Assembly (NCBI GenBank): GCA_000436535.1
Contig: FR886332.1
Coordinates: 60,168 to 98,867 of the forward strand
DNA: 38,700 nucleotides
Reading direction: 5' to 3'
From: Eubacterium sp. CAG:252
GTDB lineage: Bacteria; Bacillota; Clostridia; Lachnospirales; Lachnospiraceae
In this document: positions 17,083 through 25,926 of the stretch, piece by piece
How the letters are laid out: each line of letters opens with the position of its first letter
Position numbering within the stretch: the first letter of the stretch is position 1
The notes under the pieces: generated by a model
What the model was told of the DNA's origin: nothing
The model's input: the letters and a program-made list of their open reading frames with translations, nothing else
Databases searched by the model: none
Translations under genes and position numbers: made by a program

Positions 17083-17706
17083 ATGAATTGCTCTAATAAC
17101 AATTCAAGACACTGCTGTAATAACTGTGGTTCTGGTTCATATGGCACTTACGTCACTATTCAGGGTCCTATGGGACCGCAAGGCGACACCGGCGAAACTC
17201 CTGCTATCACTGTAGTCGAAGATACTCCTCTAAGTTATAAGCTCAACTTTAAAACCTCAACAACTGATATAACTACCCCTAATCTTTTTAAAGCCCTTGA
17301 TGAATATCACGTAAATCTATCCACCGCCAACAGCACATTAAACATTCCTTTAGACAATCTTATACTGACTTACCAGTATGTATCTTCTAATTCTGCAAGA
17401 ATAACAATAGCTCCCAAAGACACATCAATATCAATACTTGCTGATATGCGCAGAACCAGCATATACAACTCCTACTCTGTGGAGTAACAAACCTACGATA
17501 ACACAAATGTTTCCACAAGAACTATTATTGATGACATAATATACACACTTTCACAGGAAACTCACGTTATGCAGATTAGACAGCAAAATCCTGACACTAA
17601 ACTATGGTCACTATGTGAAATCCATACTTTCATTTCCAATGGCGGCGCACGGACTTCGGTGTGGGTACAGTGGTATGAGTCTGGGGTGAGCTATGAAGCA
17701 CCTTGA
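17083..17706 (+). pseudogene. Collagen-like surface protein gene interrupted by an in-frame TAA
   Basis: The first 134 codons encode a Cys- and Asn-rich N terminus (MNCSNNNSRHCCNNCGSGS), a very short collagen-type stretch (GPMGPQGDTGETP) and a beta-rich C-terminal domain. This is the plan of BclA-like spore or surface proteins. A TAA at 17485-17487 stops translation. The same frame stays open for 72 more codons (QTYDNTN... to GVSYEAP) and ends at TGA 17706, so the intact gene would have been about 207 aa. The ribosome site agaaggga and the ATG at 17083 are good. A 134-aa product may still be made. Trimer formation by only four Gly-x-y triplets is doubtful. Confidence 0.7.
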
Positions 17707-17779
17707 TGGCACAGTTTTATACACTTGATATGGATACACCATATATGATATACAATATCTATTCACTAACTAAATTTCT

Positions 17780-18276
17780 TTATAAAAATACAACAACATA
17801 ACCAATATTGTTCTGACGATTATTATATGTAGCAGACTGGTCAGTATAGTGATTACACATCAAACTTCCATAATATAAGCCTGTTGCAATATCCACACAC
17901 TTCATATAAACAGAATGATTAAAATCCACTTCTCGCATATTCATTGATTTCCTATCTGCTAAAGTTCCATAGTAATTAAATACATATCTCAAAACATTTT
18001 CAAACTCTTGGAAAAAAATTTCATATCAATATGATCTTTTCCGAAATATCTAAATGGCCAAAAATCCTTATTCATTAAATCAACATTTAATAATATATCA
18101 TTTAAATAATCTGATACCTCTGCATTTTGATTATACTTATATAGATCTTTTCTATTCCACATAATAAATGAATATGCTGAACCACGATATTCAGCTATTC
18201 TACGAATGCTTTTTGCAGTTAGATTTTCTTGTGAACTAATAATTTTATTGTAAAAAGCTAGAATTTTCTCATTCGC
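17780..18276 (-). pseudogene. Frameshifted remnant of an unknown gene
   Basis: Two overlapping reading frames on the minus strand join into one protein of about 165 residues. The first (from about 18276) includes SIRRIAEYRGSAYSFI and NKDFWPFRYFGKDHID. The second includes RYVFNYYGTLADRKSM and ends at 17780. They meet at a run of seven T (A on the plus strand, 18012-18018); one extra T would restore ...MKFFFQEFENVLRYVFN. No start codon with a ribosome site is visible, and a stop precedes it, so the 5' end is also lost. I do not recognise the family. It is probably accessory DNA in decay. Confidence 0.55.
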
Positions 18277-18377
18277 TATTTATTTTTATATTCAAAAATT
18301 TTTGTTCACGTAATCAATGTCTAATACTACAAATATAATTACCTTTCTCACTAGTCCCTTTTTCTAATTAAAAAACT

Positions 18378-18421
18378 TCTAAACATCTTTTCGGGAAAAT
18401 AACACAATTAACTCACAATGA
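18378..18421 (-). repeat. Vestigial copy of the rlmCD 3' end (attachment-site-like direct repeat)
   Basis: Bases 18386-18420 match 19929-19964, the last codons of rlmCD, at about 31 of 36 positions and in the same orientation. The fragment still encodes HCELIVLFSRKDV, against HCESIVLLTRKDK in the intact gene, and ends in a stop. The similarity begins sharply at the CATTGTGAG of the HCE motif. This is what remains when an element integrates into the 3' end of a gene and rebuilds it. Confidence 0.6.
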
Positions 18422-18489
18422 AACAACACCTCCTGATTGATGTCAGAATAACCGCTTGTTCGTGGAAAAATATCATATTAAAAAGGAAA

Positions 18490-18602
18490 CAAGTCTACAC
18501 TCGCTGAAATTCAAAATATACACTTTGAAAATCACTCATATTCAATAGCAAAGTTGAGACCTTAACTATTGAAGTATTCGGAAAGTGGTCAATACATACC
18601 CT
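18490..18602 (-). pseudogene. Second rlmCD-tail-like coding fragment
   Basis: In minus-strand translation this stretch reads VCIDHFPNTSIVKVSTLL and then NMSDFQSVYFEFQ before a stop. The CID-x-FPNT block matches CCIDMFPNTGHCESIVLL at the C terminus of the intact RlmCD of this window. It is in frame with, and two stops after, the small ORF that overlaps the RhuM gene. It may be the relic of another integration event. The match is short, so the call is tentative. Confidence 0.4.
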
Positions 18603-18608
18603 TTGCTA

Positions 18609-18794
18609 CTATAATAATGCAGGCATTTTATCGTAGTTGTGTTTCTGCCACTGTATCAACAGTTGAGACGGTAAAGACTGACTTATTTCCTCATAGAGAA
18701 GCTTCATCAACCACTGACGAGTCGATAATTCCACAGGATTGACTCGCTGAATTTCACCGTCTCGACCTGAAATCAACGCTTTATTTCTTTGCAT
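18609..18794 (-). CDS. Short ORF overlapping the end of the RhuM gene (61 aa), probably truncated
   Basis: The ATG lies inside the RhuM stop region (14-bp overlap), as in translationally coupled genes. The 61 residues (MQRNKALISGRDGEIQRV... to KMPALL) match nothing I recognise. Two consecutive TAG codons end it, and the frame then continues into the RlmCD-like fragment. It may be the start of a lost second gene of the RhuM unit or just an open frame. Confidence 0.35.
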   Translation of the reverse strand: MQRNKALISGRDGEIQRVNPVELSTRQWLMKLLYEEISQSLPSQLLIQWQKHNYDKMPALL

Positions 18795-19827
18795 TTTCCT
18801 CTAATTCCAGCATATATTTATCAAAGTCAGACATAAATAATCTGTCCTGAACGACACGGTACTTTTCAAATTCAGTTTCAGCTTTTGCCTTGGCAATCTC
18901 CGCTGTAATTTTTCCTGCATCCTGAAGAACCTCTCTGTCAGCTGCCATCAGAAACAAATCAAGACGCTTTGACCAATCCTCCATCGTCATTGGAATGTGA
19001 CGCTCTGCACGGTCTTCTGCCAAATCCAGATATGCTGATACAATACGTTCTAACGAACGCATTTCTTCCTCTCTTAGATAGTTTTTTGCAATGCTTACAT
19101 CACTTTTTACTATTTTGCCATCCGGTGCTGATGCCCAAGTAGTTAATCCCATATGCGGCTTGTCTGCATCTGCACGCTCATAAATCAACTCTGCTGCCGT
19201 ATGTCCATGTACCGCATAATGCATTTTATTTTGTACCTTTGCAAAAAACTGTTTGGTTGTTCTTGCATTACGGTCATAATCAAGTGATGTGGCGTATATA
19301 TCCGTTATCTTCTGATAAAATCTACGTTCAGACAGTCGAATTTCACGAATCTGCTCAAGTAAACGGTCAAAGTACTCTGTAGTAAGCACCGAACCGCCAC
19401 TTTTCAGACGTTCATTATCCATAGCCCAGCCTTTGATTGTATAGTCCTTAACAATACTGTTAGCCCATTTACGAAACTGCACTGCACGCTCATTATTCAC
19501 TTTAAAGCCGACTGCAATAATCATTTGAAGATTATAATGCTTGGTATCACGTGTAACCTGACGAGAACCTTCCGTTTGAACTATCCGGAAATTCCGGATA
19601 GTTAAATCTTCCTCAAGTTCTGAATCCGAATAAATTTTTTTAATGTGTTCATTGATTGTACGAACATCCACATCATATAACGTGGCCATCATCTTCTGTG
19701 TGAGCCATATATTCTCATCCTCATAGCGCATTTCAAAACTGTCCTGCTGGTCACCGACAGAAGCAATATAGGTTAAATATTCTGCTGCACTGGAACGGAT
19801 AGTTACTTCATCTTTTTTCTTTTTCAA
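18781..19827 (-). CDS. RhuM-family protein (virulence-associated RhuM/DNA-binding)
   Basis: This is a 348-residue protein of the RhuM family, named after a Salmonella pathogenicity-island gene and common in mobile and restriction-modification loci. Recognisable blocks are WLTQKMMATLYDVDVRTINEHI (helix-turn-helix-like), LTIRNFRIVQTEGSRQVTR, HYNLQMIIAVGFKVN, RAVQFRKWA, DYTIKGWAMD and ERRFYQKITDIYATS. The molecular function is not established; DNA binding is likely. The start is set at TTG 19827, because AGGAGG lies 9 bases upstream of it. The ATGs at 19857 and 19845 are before or inside that site. It lies between two copies of the rlmCD tail, so it is probably cargo of a lost integrative element. 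Confidence 0.8.
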   Translation of the reverse strand: MKKKKDEVTIRSSAAEYLTYIASVGDQQDSFEMRYEDENIWLTQKMMATLYDVDVRTINEHIKKIYSDSELEEDLTIRNFRIVQTEGSRQVTRDTKHYNLQMIIAVGFKVNNERAVQFRKWANSIVKDYTIKGWAMDNERLKSGGSVLTTEYFDRLLEQIREIRLSERRFYQKITDIYATSLDYDRNARTTKQFFAKVQNKMHYAVHGHTAAELIYERADADKPHMGLTTWASAPDGKIVKSDVSIAKNYLREEEMRSLERIVSAYLDLAEDRAERHIPMTMEDWSKRLDLFLMAADREVLQDAGKITAEIAKAKAETEFEKYRVVQDRLFMSDFDKYMLELEENAKK

Positions 19828-19922
19828 ATAAAAGTCCCTCCTCATTTCAAAATACATTTAGCATAAATATAGCACTATAACATCATAGAATTCTTTGTTT
19901 TTCTTATGCCACTTTCAGGCTT

Positions 19923-21308
19923 CTATTTATCTTTTCGGGTCAATAGCACGATTGACTCACAATGTCCAGTATTTGGGAACATATCTATACAGCAGCCCTT
20001 CTTAACCTCATATCCGCTCTCCTGCAACATAACCAAATCTCTTGCAAGGCTTGTAGGCTTGCAGGAAATGTACACCATTGACTCCACGCCATAATCAATT
20101 ATCTTCTTAAGTGCCTTCGGATTGATACCATCTCTTGGTGGGTCAAGGACTATGAAGTCCGGTTTGTCCTTTATGTTATCAAGTGCATTAAGTACATCAT
20201 CTGCGATAAATTCACAGTTAGTAAGACCATTTATTCCGGCATTAATCTTAGCAGCCTCAACAGCCTCCGGTATTATCTCAACGCCGATAACCTTCTTTGC
20301 AACAGGTGCAAGTATCTGTGCTATCGTTCCTGTTCCGCTGTACAGGTCGAAGATAACCTTATCCTTAGTTGTTCCTACATAATCTCTTGCCTTTGAGTAA
20401 AGAACCTCTGCGCCAAGTGAATTAGTCTGGAAGAATGAAAATGTTGTAATCTTAAACTTAAGTCCAAGAAGCTCCTCTTCGATATAATCTCTTCCAAATA
20501 CTACTTCTGTCTTTTCATTTATTACCGCATCGGCAACACTGTCATTGTAAGTGTGTAAAAAGCCTGTTATCTGTCCGTCAAGTGACAGCGACTTTAATCT
20601 GTCTGCCAGCTCATCCATCGGAATATCATTCACTGTAGTTGTTACGATATCCACAAGAATTTGTCCTGTTTTTACTGCCTTTCTTACAAGCAAATGTCTT
20701 AAATAGCCCTCGTGCTTCATCTTATGGTAGTATGTCAGATTTTTTTCAAGTGCATAATCATATACACACTTAAGTATTTTTCTGTAATCATTATCAACAA
20801 TCTTACAGCCGGTTACTGTGACTATGTCGTACATACTGTTTCTCTTATGTAAACCTAAGGCTATAGGACCATCTTTTACCTCATCACCAAATGAGAATTC
20901 CATCTTATTGCGGTATTCGCTTGATACCGGACTTCCAATTATTCCTTCCCACTCGTATTCTGTATTTATAACAGGGTCAAGAAGCTTCTTAACTGCTGCC
21001 TCTTTCATCTTTAACTGTTCTTCATACCTTACAGTCTGGTATACACAGCCACCGCATTTCCCAAAATGCTCACATCTTTCGTTAGTTTCTGCATCTGCCT
21101 GACAGACAACTTCAAGAAGTCTTCCCTCACATTTGCCGTGTTTCTTCTTGTTTACCATAAACTTAACTGTCTGTCCCGGTATGGAATTCTTTACAACAGC
21201 CTTTTCTTCTATAACCTGTCCGTCTTCCTCCGTCCTGACTACCACATTTCCCTTATTAGGAAAATCAACACTCTCCACGTAACCTGTATATATTCCGCCT
21301 TTTTTCAT
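19923..21308 (-). CDS. rlmCD: 23S rRNA (uracil-5-)-methyltransferase, RlmCD/RumA family
   Basis: This is a 461-residue SAM-dependent enzyme making 5-methyluridine in 23S rRNA. It has an N-terminal TRAM RNA-binding domain (residues 1-67), an iron-sulfur cysteine set (CEHFGKCGGC), the SAM site DLYSGTGTIAQIL, LDPPRDG and the catalytic Cys in ISCKPTSLARDL. The C terminus FPNTGHCESIVLL is the usual HVE motif with Cys in place of Val. The start follows aaggaag. The 3' end of this gene is a known integration site for conjugative elements in other Firmicutes, and here a partial copy of it lies 1.5 kb downstream, beyond the RhuM gene. Confidence 0.95.
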   Translation of the reverse strand: MKKGGIYTGYVESVDFPNKGNVVVRTEEDGQVIEEKAVVKNSIPGQTVKFMVNKKKHGKCEGRLLEVVCQADAETNERCEHFGKCGGCVYQTVRYEEQLKMKEAAVKKLLDPVINTEYEWEGIIGSPVSSEYRNKMEFSFGDEVKDGPIALGLHKRNSMYDIVTVTGCKIVDNDYRKILKCVYDYALEKNLTYYHKMKHEGYLRHLLVRKAVKTGQILVDIVTTTVNDIPMDELADRLKSLSLDGQITGFLHTYNDSVADAVINEKTEVVFGRDYIEEELLGLKFKITTFSFFQTNSLGAEVLYSKARDYVGTTKDKVIFDLYSGTGTIAQILAPVAKKVIGVEIIPEAVEAAKINAGINGLTNCEFIADDVLNALDNIKDKPDFIVLDPPRDGINPKALKKIIDYGVESMVYISCKPTSLARDLVMLQESGYEVKKGCCIDMFPNTGHCESIVLLTRKDK

Positions 21309-21547
21309 CTATATTCTTCCTTATATTATCTATAGTAGTAGTTTTTTTAAGACCCTCTCCAAGGTCATTATAATGTTGCATTTTAAATATATTTTTGTAA
21401 AGTCAATCGCTGTTCTTCTATCTCACACTAATACACACCCTTACATTCTCTGCATAACTATATTGCTATTAACCGAATAAATCATCCAATAATAAATGTC
21501 TGCTTTGCAACCGCCTTCCTTCCCATCTTAAAACACCACATCACAAG

Positions 21548-21588
21548 GAAAAAGACCACTGACCGATTACATAACCTGCCAGTGGTCT
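21548..21588 (-). terminator. Rho-independent terminator after the acidic small protein
   Basis: The stem AGACCACTG/CAGTGGTCT is followed by TTTTTCC on the minus strand. It ends the transcription unit of the acidic membrane protein and probably pcrA. Confidence 0.85.
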
Positions 21589-21688
21589 ATATATACCTTA
21601 GTATTATTCTTTTATTCAATACATTAACTTCTGACCGCAGTCAGAATAAAATATATTACTTCTACCTGCCTTGCCCGACTAATACTAA

Positions 21689-21955
21689 TTAGTTCTCGAA
21701 GTCATCTTCTTCATCTTCAAAATCGTCTTCAAAGTCATCATCATCGAAGTCGTCATCAAAATCATCAAGATAATCAGGTGTAAAGTATCTGTATATAGCA
21801 TATACAATTGCTGCTAAAGCTGCAACAGCTCCGATAACTGCTAATGCTATAATAATTACATTACTTTTCTTCTTATCTTCTTCTGCTTCCTTCTTACGAA
21901 GAAGTTCATTAAGCTTACTTGCTGCAATAAGCTCCTCAATCTTATCCTTATTCAT
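21689..21955 (-). CDS. Small single-pass membrane protein with polyacidic tail (88 aa)
   Basis: The protein has a Lys/Glu-rich N-terminal helix (residues 1-31), one membrane helix (VIIIALAVIGAVAALAAIVY) and a C-terminal tail of almost only Asp, Glu and Phe (DDFDDDFDDDDFEDDFEDE). The start follows aaaggagc. It lies 77 bp after pcrA on the same strand and is probably cotranscribed with it. I know of no assigned function; the tail could bind cations or basic proteins. Confidence 0.75.
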   Translation of the reverse strand: MNKDKIEELIAASKLNELLRKKEAEEDKKKSNVIIIALAVIGAVAALAAIVYAIYRYFTPDYLDDFDDDFDDDDFEDDFEDEEDDFEN

Positions 21956-22032
21956 AACAACCGCTCCTTTCCAGCCACATAATAAAGTAAATATATTGTA
22001 TCACAATCAGTTTTATTTGTCACCATATTTGA

Positions 22033-24753
22033 TTATATCTTCTTTAATCTGGCGAAACCTGCAAGCATTTTCTTAAGACCTGCCTGTTCAAACTTCACAG
22101 ATACCATATAGTCACGTTCGCCGGACTCTATAGATATAACCTTGCCCCTGCCAAACTTGCTATGTTCAATAGTGTCACCAACTGAATATCCAAGTCCTGT
22201 TGAAGCCACGCCTCCCTTGCTGCTTTTTGATGCTGACGTACCAGCGCTGACTGCATTTGAAGAGCCTGACATACCTGAAGAAGCTGCGCCTGCCTCCTTT
22301 TTAGCTGGCTTCTTTAAGTCAAATATGTCCATAGGAAACTCTTTTCCGAAACCAACCTTCTTATTCGCACCCGCATTTGCAGTATCACGTATAGCCTCTT
22401 TAGTCGCTTCATCCACCTTATCCTTCTTAGGATGCGCACTATATGCTCCCGGCTTCTTAACGCTTGTACCATATGGACTTGCTGAACCATAATAACTTAC
22501 ACTTCCTGTATTGCGTGTTCCTGTCGCACCACTTCCATATCCAGTCAGACCTGTCCTGCTATAAGGTGTTGAAAAGCCTGTACCGCCTTCTCTTCCTGAA
22601 CCATATGTAGTATTGCCATAACCTGTGCTTTTATACATACCGCCAGACTTTGAAGCACCGCCAAGCTTTACTCTGCCTGACTCCTTAAATGTTACATTGC
22701 CACTTCCATATCTGCTGAGTGCCGCCTTTGCATTTGCACGTATATTGTATACAGGCTGCTCTTCGGACTCATCTTTTCCGCCGTATGCTATCTTTCCTTT
22801 ATAACCTGAGCTGTTATTTTCTATATTAAGATATTCGTCCGGTATCTCCTTTATAAATCTTGACACCTTGTTCATCTGCGTTTCACCGCGCACCATACGC
22901 ATCTTTGCACTGCTCAGATTAAGCACTTTTTCAGCTCTTGTTATACCTACATAACACAGTCGGCGCTCTTCCTCTATCTCTGTCGGGTCATCCGATACTA
23001 TCGTCATATAGCTTGGGAAAAGTCCATCCTCCATACCCGTCATAAATACGATTGGGAATTCAAGACCTTTGGCACTGTGAAGTGTCATAAGCATAACCTG
23101 CTTCTCTGATTCGTCAAGATTGTCTATGTCAGCTATAAGCGCAACTTCCTCTAAGAAGCCGCTAAGAGATACTTCCTCGCCCTTTTCGGCACAACCATTT
23201 TCATAACTTACAACCTTGTTTATTAATTCATCAATATTTTCCTGTCTTGCTTCTATTTCCTCTGCTGTTTCGCTTTCCGCAAGACTTTCTATATATCTTG
23301 TGTCGTCAAGCACTGTCTTTACAAGTTCCTTAAGACTTAGGAATTCCTGCTTTGCCTTGAGTGAATTAATCAGTGTTACAAATGGCTCTATTTTTCCGGC
23401 ACCTCTTTTTATCGTATCAATGTTCTCCGCCTCGCATAACGCCTGCCAGAAAGTTATGCCGTTCTGGTCTGCATATTCCTGCACACGCTCTATTGTAGTC
23501 GCACCTATTCCCCTTTTAGGAACATTTATAATACGCCTTACTGCCTGCCCGTCCATACCATTATCAATCGTCTTAAGATAGGCAAGAATATCCTTGATTT
23601 CTTTTCTCTGATAGAAGCTGATACCGCCATATATTCTGTACGGAATGTTTTTCATCATAAGCTTTTCTTCAAGAACTCGCGACTGTGCATTGGTTCTGTA
23701 AAGAATAGCTATATCGTTATAATTCCAGCCATCGCGTACATATGAGCTTATGCTGTCAACCACGCCCTGCGCCTCGTCATAGCCATTTTCGTAAAGTGTA
23801 TAATTAACCTTCTCGCCTTCGCCATTCTCCGTCCACAGGCTTTTTGACTTTCTGCCCACATTATTCTGGATAACTGCATTGGCAGCATTAAGTATTGTCT
23901 GGGTTGAGCGGTAATTCTGCTCAAGCTTTATTACCTTTGTTCCCTCAAATGTATTTTCAAAGTTAAGGATATTGGTAATATTGGCACCCCTGAACTTATA
24001 TATCGACTGATCATCATCACCAACTACGCACAGGTTGCCATATTTCTGCGCAAGCATTGATATAAGCTTAAACTGTGAAGTATTGGTATCCTGATATTCA
24101 TCCACCATAATGTACTTAAATCTTTCCTGATAGTAATTAAGCACTTCTGCATCCTTCTCAAACAGTTCAACTGTTTTAAATATCAGGTCATCAAAATCCA
24201 GCGCATTGTTAAGCTTAAGTGTCTTTTGATATTCTGCATACACATTTGCAATTCTCTTGGCATTGTAGTCCCCGCCTGCCTCAAGAGCCATTTCGTCCGG
24301 TGTCATAAGCTCATCCTTGGCGTGGGATATGGAATTCATAATAGTTCTTTCCTTTAACATCTTTGTATCGATGTTAAACTTCTTGCATATATCCTTTATA
24401 ACGCTCTTCTGGTCGTCTGTATCATATATTGTAAAGTTGTTTGTGTATCCTATCCTGTCTATATATCTTCTTAGTATACGCACGCATGTTGAGTGAAATG
24501 TGCTTACCCACACTTCTCCTGCGCCATTGCCTACTGTCGCATCTACTCTCTCTCTCATCTCTCTTGCTGCTTTATTCGTAAATGTTATCGCAAGTATATT
24601 ATAAGGTGCTACCCCGCAGTCATCTATAAGATAAGCTATTCTGTTTGTAAGAACTCTTGTCTTACCTGAACCCGCACCTGCTATTATAAGCAGAGGTCCT
24701 TCTGTGCGCTTTACGGCGCGCTTCTGCATATCGTTTAATCCATCTAAATTCAT
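22033..24753 (-). CDS. pcrA: UvrD/PcrA-type ATP-dependent DNA helicase
   Basis: This is a 906-residue superfamily 1A 3'-5' helicase of DNA repair and replication. The motifs are in order: AGAGSGKTRVL (Walker A, residues 25-35), VDEYQDTN, GDDDQSIYKFRGA, QNYRS, TLHSAKGLEFP and RLCYVGITRA (about 597-606). Usual PcrA length is 720-760. Here two low-complexity segments extend the C terminus: a Gly/Tyr/Ser/Thr-rich one at about 678-762 and a Ser/Gly/Ala one at about 819-853. They come before a C-terminal Tudor-like RNA-polymerase-binding type domain (GDTIEHSKFGRGKVISIE). The gene starts at ATG 24753 and is followed by the acidic membrane protein. Confidence 0.96.
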   Translation of the reverse strand: MNLDGLNDMQKRAVKRTEGPLLIIAGAGSGKTRVLTNRIAYLIDDCGVAPYNILAITFTNKAAREMRERVDATVGNGAGEVWVSTFHSTCVRILRRYIDRIGYTNNFTIYDTDDQKSVIKDICKKFNIDTKMLKERTIMNSISHAKDELMTPDEMALEAGGDYNAKRIANVYAEYQKTLKLNNALDFDDLIFKTVELFEKDAEVLNYYQERFKYIMVDEYQDTNTSQFKLISMLAQKYGNLCVVGDDDQSIYKFRGANITNILNFENTFEGTKVIKLEQNYRSTQTILNAANAVIQNNVGRKSKSLWTENGEGEKVNYTLYENGYDEAQGVVDSISSYVRDGWNYNDIAILYRTNAQSRVLEEKLMMKNIPYRIYGGISFYQRKEIKDILAYLKTIDNGMDGQAVRRIINVPKRGIGATTIERVQEYADQNGITFWQALCEAENIDTIKRGAGKIEPFVTLINSLKAKQEFLSLKELVKTVLDDTRYIESLAESETAEEIEARQENIDELINKVVSYENGCAEKGEEVSLSGFLEEVALIADIDNLDESEKQVMLMTLHSAKGLEFPIVFMTGMEDGLFPSYMTIVSDDPTEIEEERRLCYVGITRAEKVLNLSSAKMRMVRGETQMNKVSRFIKEIPDEYLNIENNSSGYKGKIAYGGKDESEEQPVYNIRANAKAALSRYGSGNVTFKESGRVKLGGASKSGGMYKSTGYGNTTYGSGREGGTGFSTPYSRTGLTGYGSGATGTRNTGSVSYYGSASPYGTSVKKPGAYSAHPKKDKVDEATKEAIRDTANAGANKKVGFGKEFPMDIFDLKKPAKKEAGAASSGMSGSSNAVSAGTSASKSSKGGVASTGLGYSVGDTIEHSKFGRGKVISIESGERDYMVSVKFEQAGLKKMLAGFARLKKI

Positions 24754-24891
24754 ATACTACTCCTGTTCTATACTGAATATCACACGAACATGTATTCTTG
24801 TCATACTAAGTTAGTATATCAAATGTGGGGGAATTAATAAAGGGGAAAATTATGTTTGGTGGGGAGAATTATAGATTGGTTACGGACACTA

Positions 24892-24927
24892 AAATATAAG
24901 CGGATGTCTGTATTATAGACACCCGCT
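24892..24927 (-). terminator. Rho-independent terminator after the SPFH gene
   Basis: The stem AGCGGGTGTCT/AGACATCCGCT with a 7-base loop is followed by TATATTTTAG on the minus strand, 26 bases after the SPFH-protein stop. Confidence 0.8.
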
Positions 24928-24952
24928 CATACAACATTATTAATATGCCTGA

Positions 24953-25897
24953 TTACGACAGCTTAGTTCCACAATTACTACAGAACTTAGCTCCATTCGT
25001 AGGTGTTCCGCAGTTAGGACAGAACTTATATGTACCACTACCGGCACCTGCTGATGACTGGTTATTATTAATATTATTCATCATCTGCTGTCCCATAGCC
25101 ATACCCATCTGTATGCTCATCATATCGCCGGCAATATTGTTACTGCCTTTTCCGATATTGTCTGCCATAGCCATCTGGCTGTACTTGCCCATATCAGATA
25201 CCATAGCCTGTGAAGCTGCCTTATTCTGCATCTTTGTTATTTCTTCCGGATAAGAGAAACTTGCTATATTAAAATCAGTTATCTCTATACCAAGCTTCAT
25301 CATCTGCATATCAAGGTCTTCCCTGATACCAGAAGATATCTCGAAAGCATTAGCCTGAAGATTAAACATATCCTTGCCTTCTTTAGATATCCACTTCATA
25401 AGAAGCTGGTCTAATACGGCAACAACTCTCTGCTTTACATCATCAACTGTATACATCTGCTTGATACCTGCAACCTTGTCAATAAGGCATACGTAATCAG
25501 ATATCTTAAATGCAAAGTTACCAAATGCTCTTACAGGCATACCACCAGGAAGTCCTGAATATGGAATAGCTATAGGATTTTTAGTTCCCCAGTTAACATT
25601 AAACTCCTTTGTATTGACAAAGAGAACCTCCGCTCTCATTCCACTGTTAAATCCAAACTTAAATCCTTTAAGTGTTGACAGGAATGGTATAATCTGTGAA
25701 TCGATATCGAATTCACCTTCATCCTTAAATATACCTTCTATGCTGCCATTATATAAGAATATTGCATCCTGTCCCGGACGGATTATAAGGCGGCTGCCTT
25801 TCTTTATCTCCTTATTAGTCCACTTCCAGAATATACAATCATCTCTGTATTCTTCCCATTCAACCACATTGGAAAGCTGACTTTTGAATAAACCCAT
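24953..25897 (-). CDS. SPFH-domain protein with C-terminal zinc ribbon (YdjI-like)
   Basis: This is a 314-residue protein. Residues 1-210 are an SPFH/band-7-type domain of the YdjI (virion core) group, with WKWTNKEIKKGSRLIIRPGQ, DIDSQIIPF and a YPEEITKMQNKAA helix. A Met/Gln/Asn-rich linker leads to a double zinc ribbon, FCPNCGTPTNGAKFCSNCGTKL. In Bacillus, ydjI belongs to the pspA-ydjGHI membrane-stress operon and the protein helps recruit PspA to membranes. The start follows cgggagga. It lies 29 bp after the PspA gene, so the two form an operon. Confidence 0.88.
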   Translation of the reverse strand: MGLFKSQLSNVVEWEEYRDDCIFWKWTNKEIKKGSRLIIRPGQDAIFLYNGSIEGIFKDEGEFDIDSQIIPFLSTLKGFKFGFNSGMRAEVLFVNTKEFNVNWGTKNPIAIPYSGLPGGMPVRAFGNFAFKISDYVCLIDKVAGIKQMYTVDDVKQRVVAVLDQLLMKWISKEGKDMFNLQANAFEISSGIREDLDMQMMKLGIEITDFNIASFSYPEEITKMQNKAASQAMVSDMGKYSQMAMADNIGKGSNNIAGDMMSIQMGMAMGQQMMNNINNNQSSAGAGSGTYKFCPNCGTPTNGAKFCSNCGTKLS

Positions 25898-25926
25898 GGT
25901 TTCCTCCCGATATTATCAATTCTGTT

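Noticed and set aside
17485..17487. Stop-codon recoding (selenocysteine or pyrrolysine) in the collagen-like gene
   Set aside because: The codon is TAA, which is not used for either residue, and no insertion element is evident. A nonsense mutation is simpler.
18430..18470. AGGAGG near the vestigial rlmCD tail as a ribosome site for a mini-gene
   Set aside because: The possible TTG start is only two bases away and would give a 15-residue peptide.
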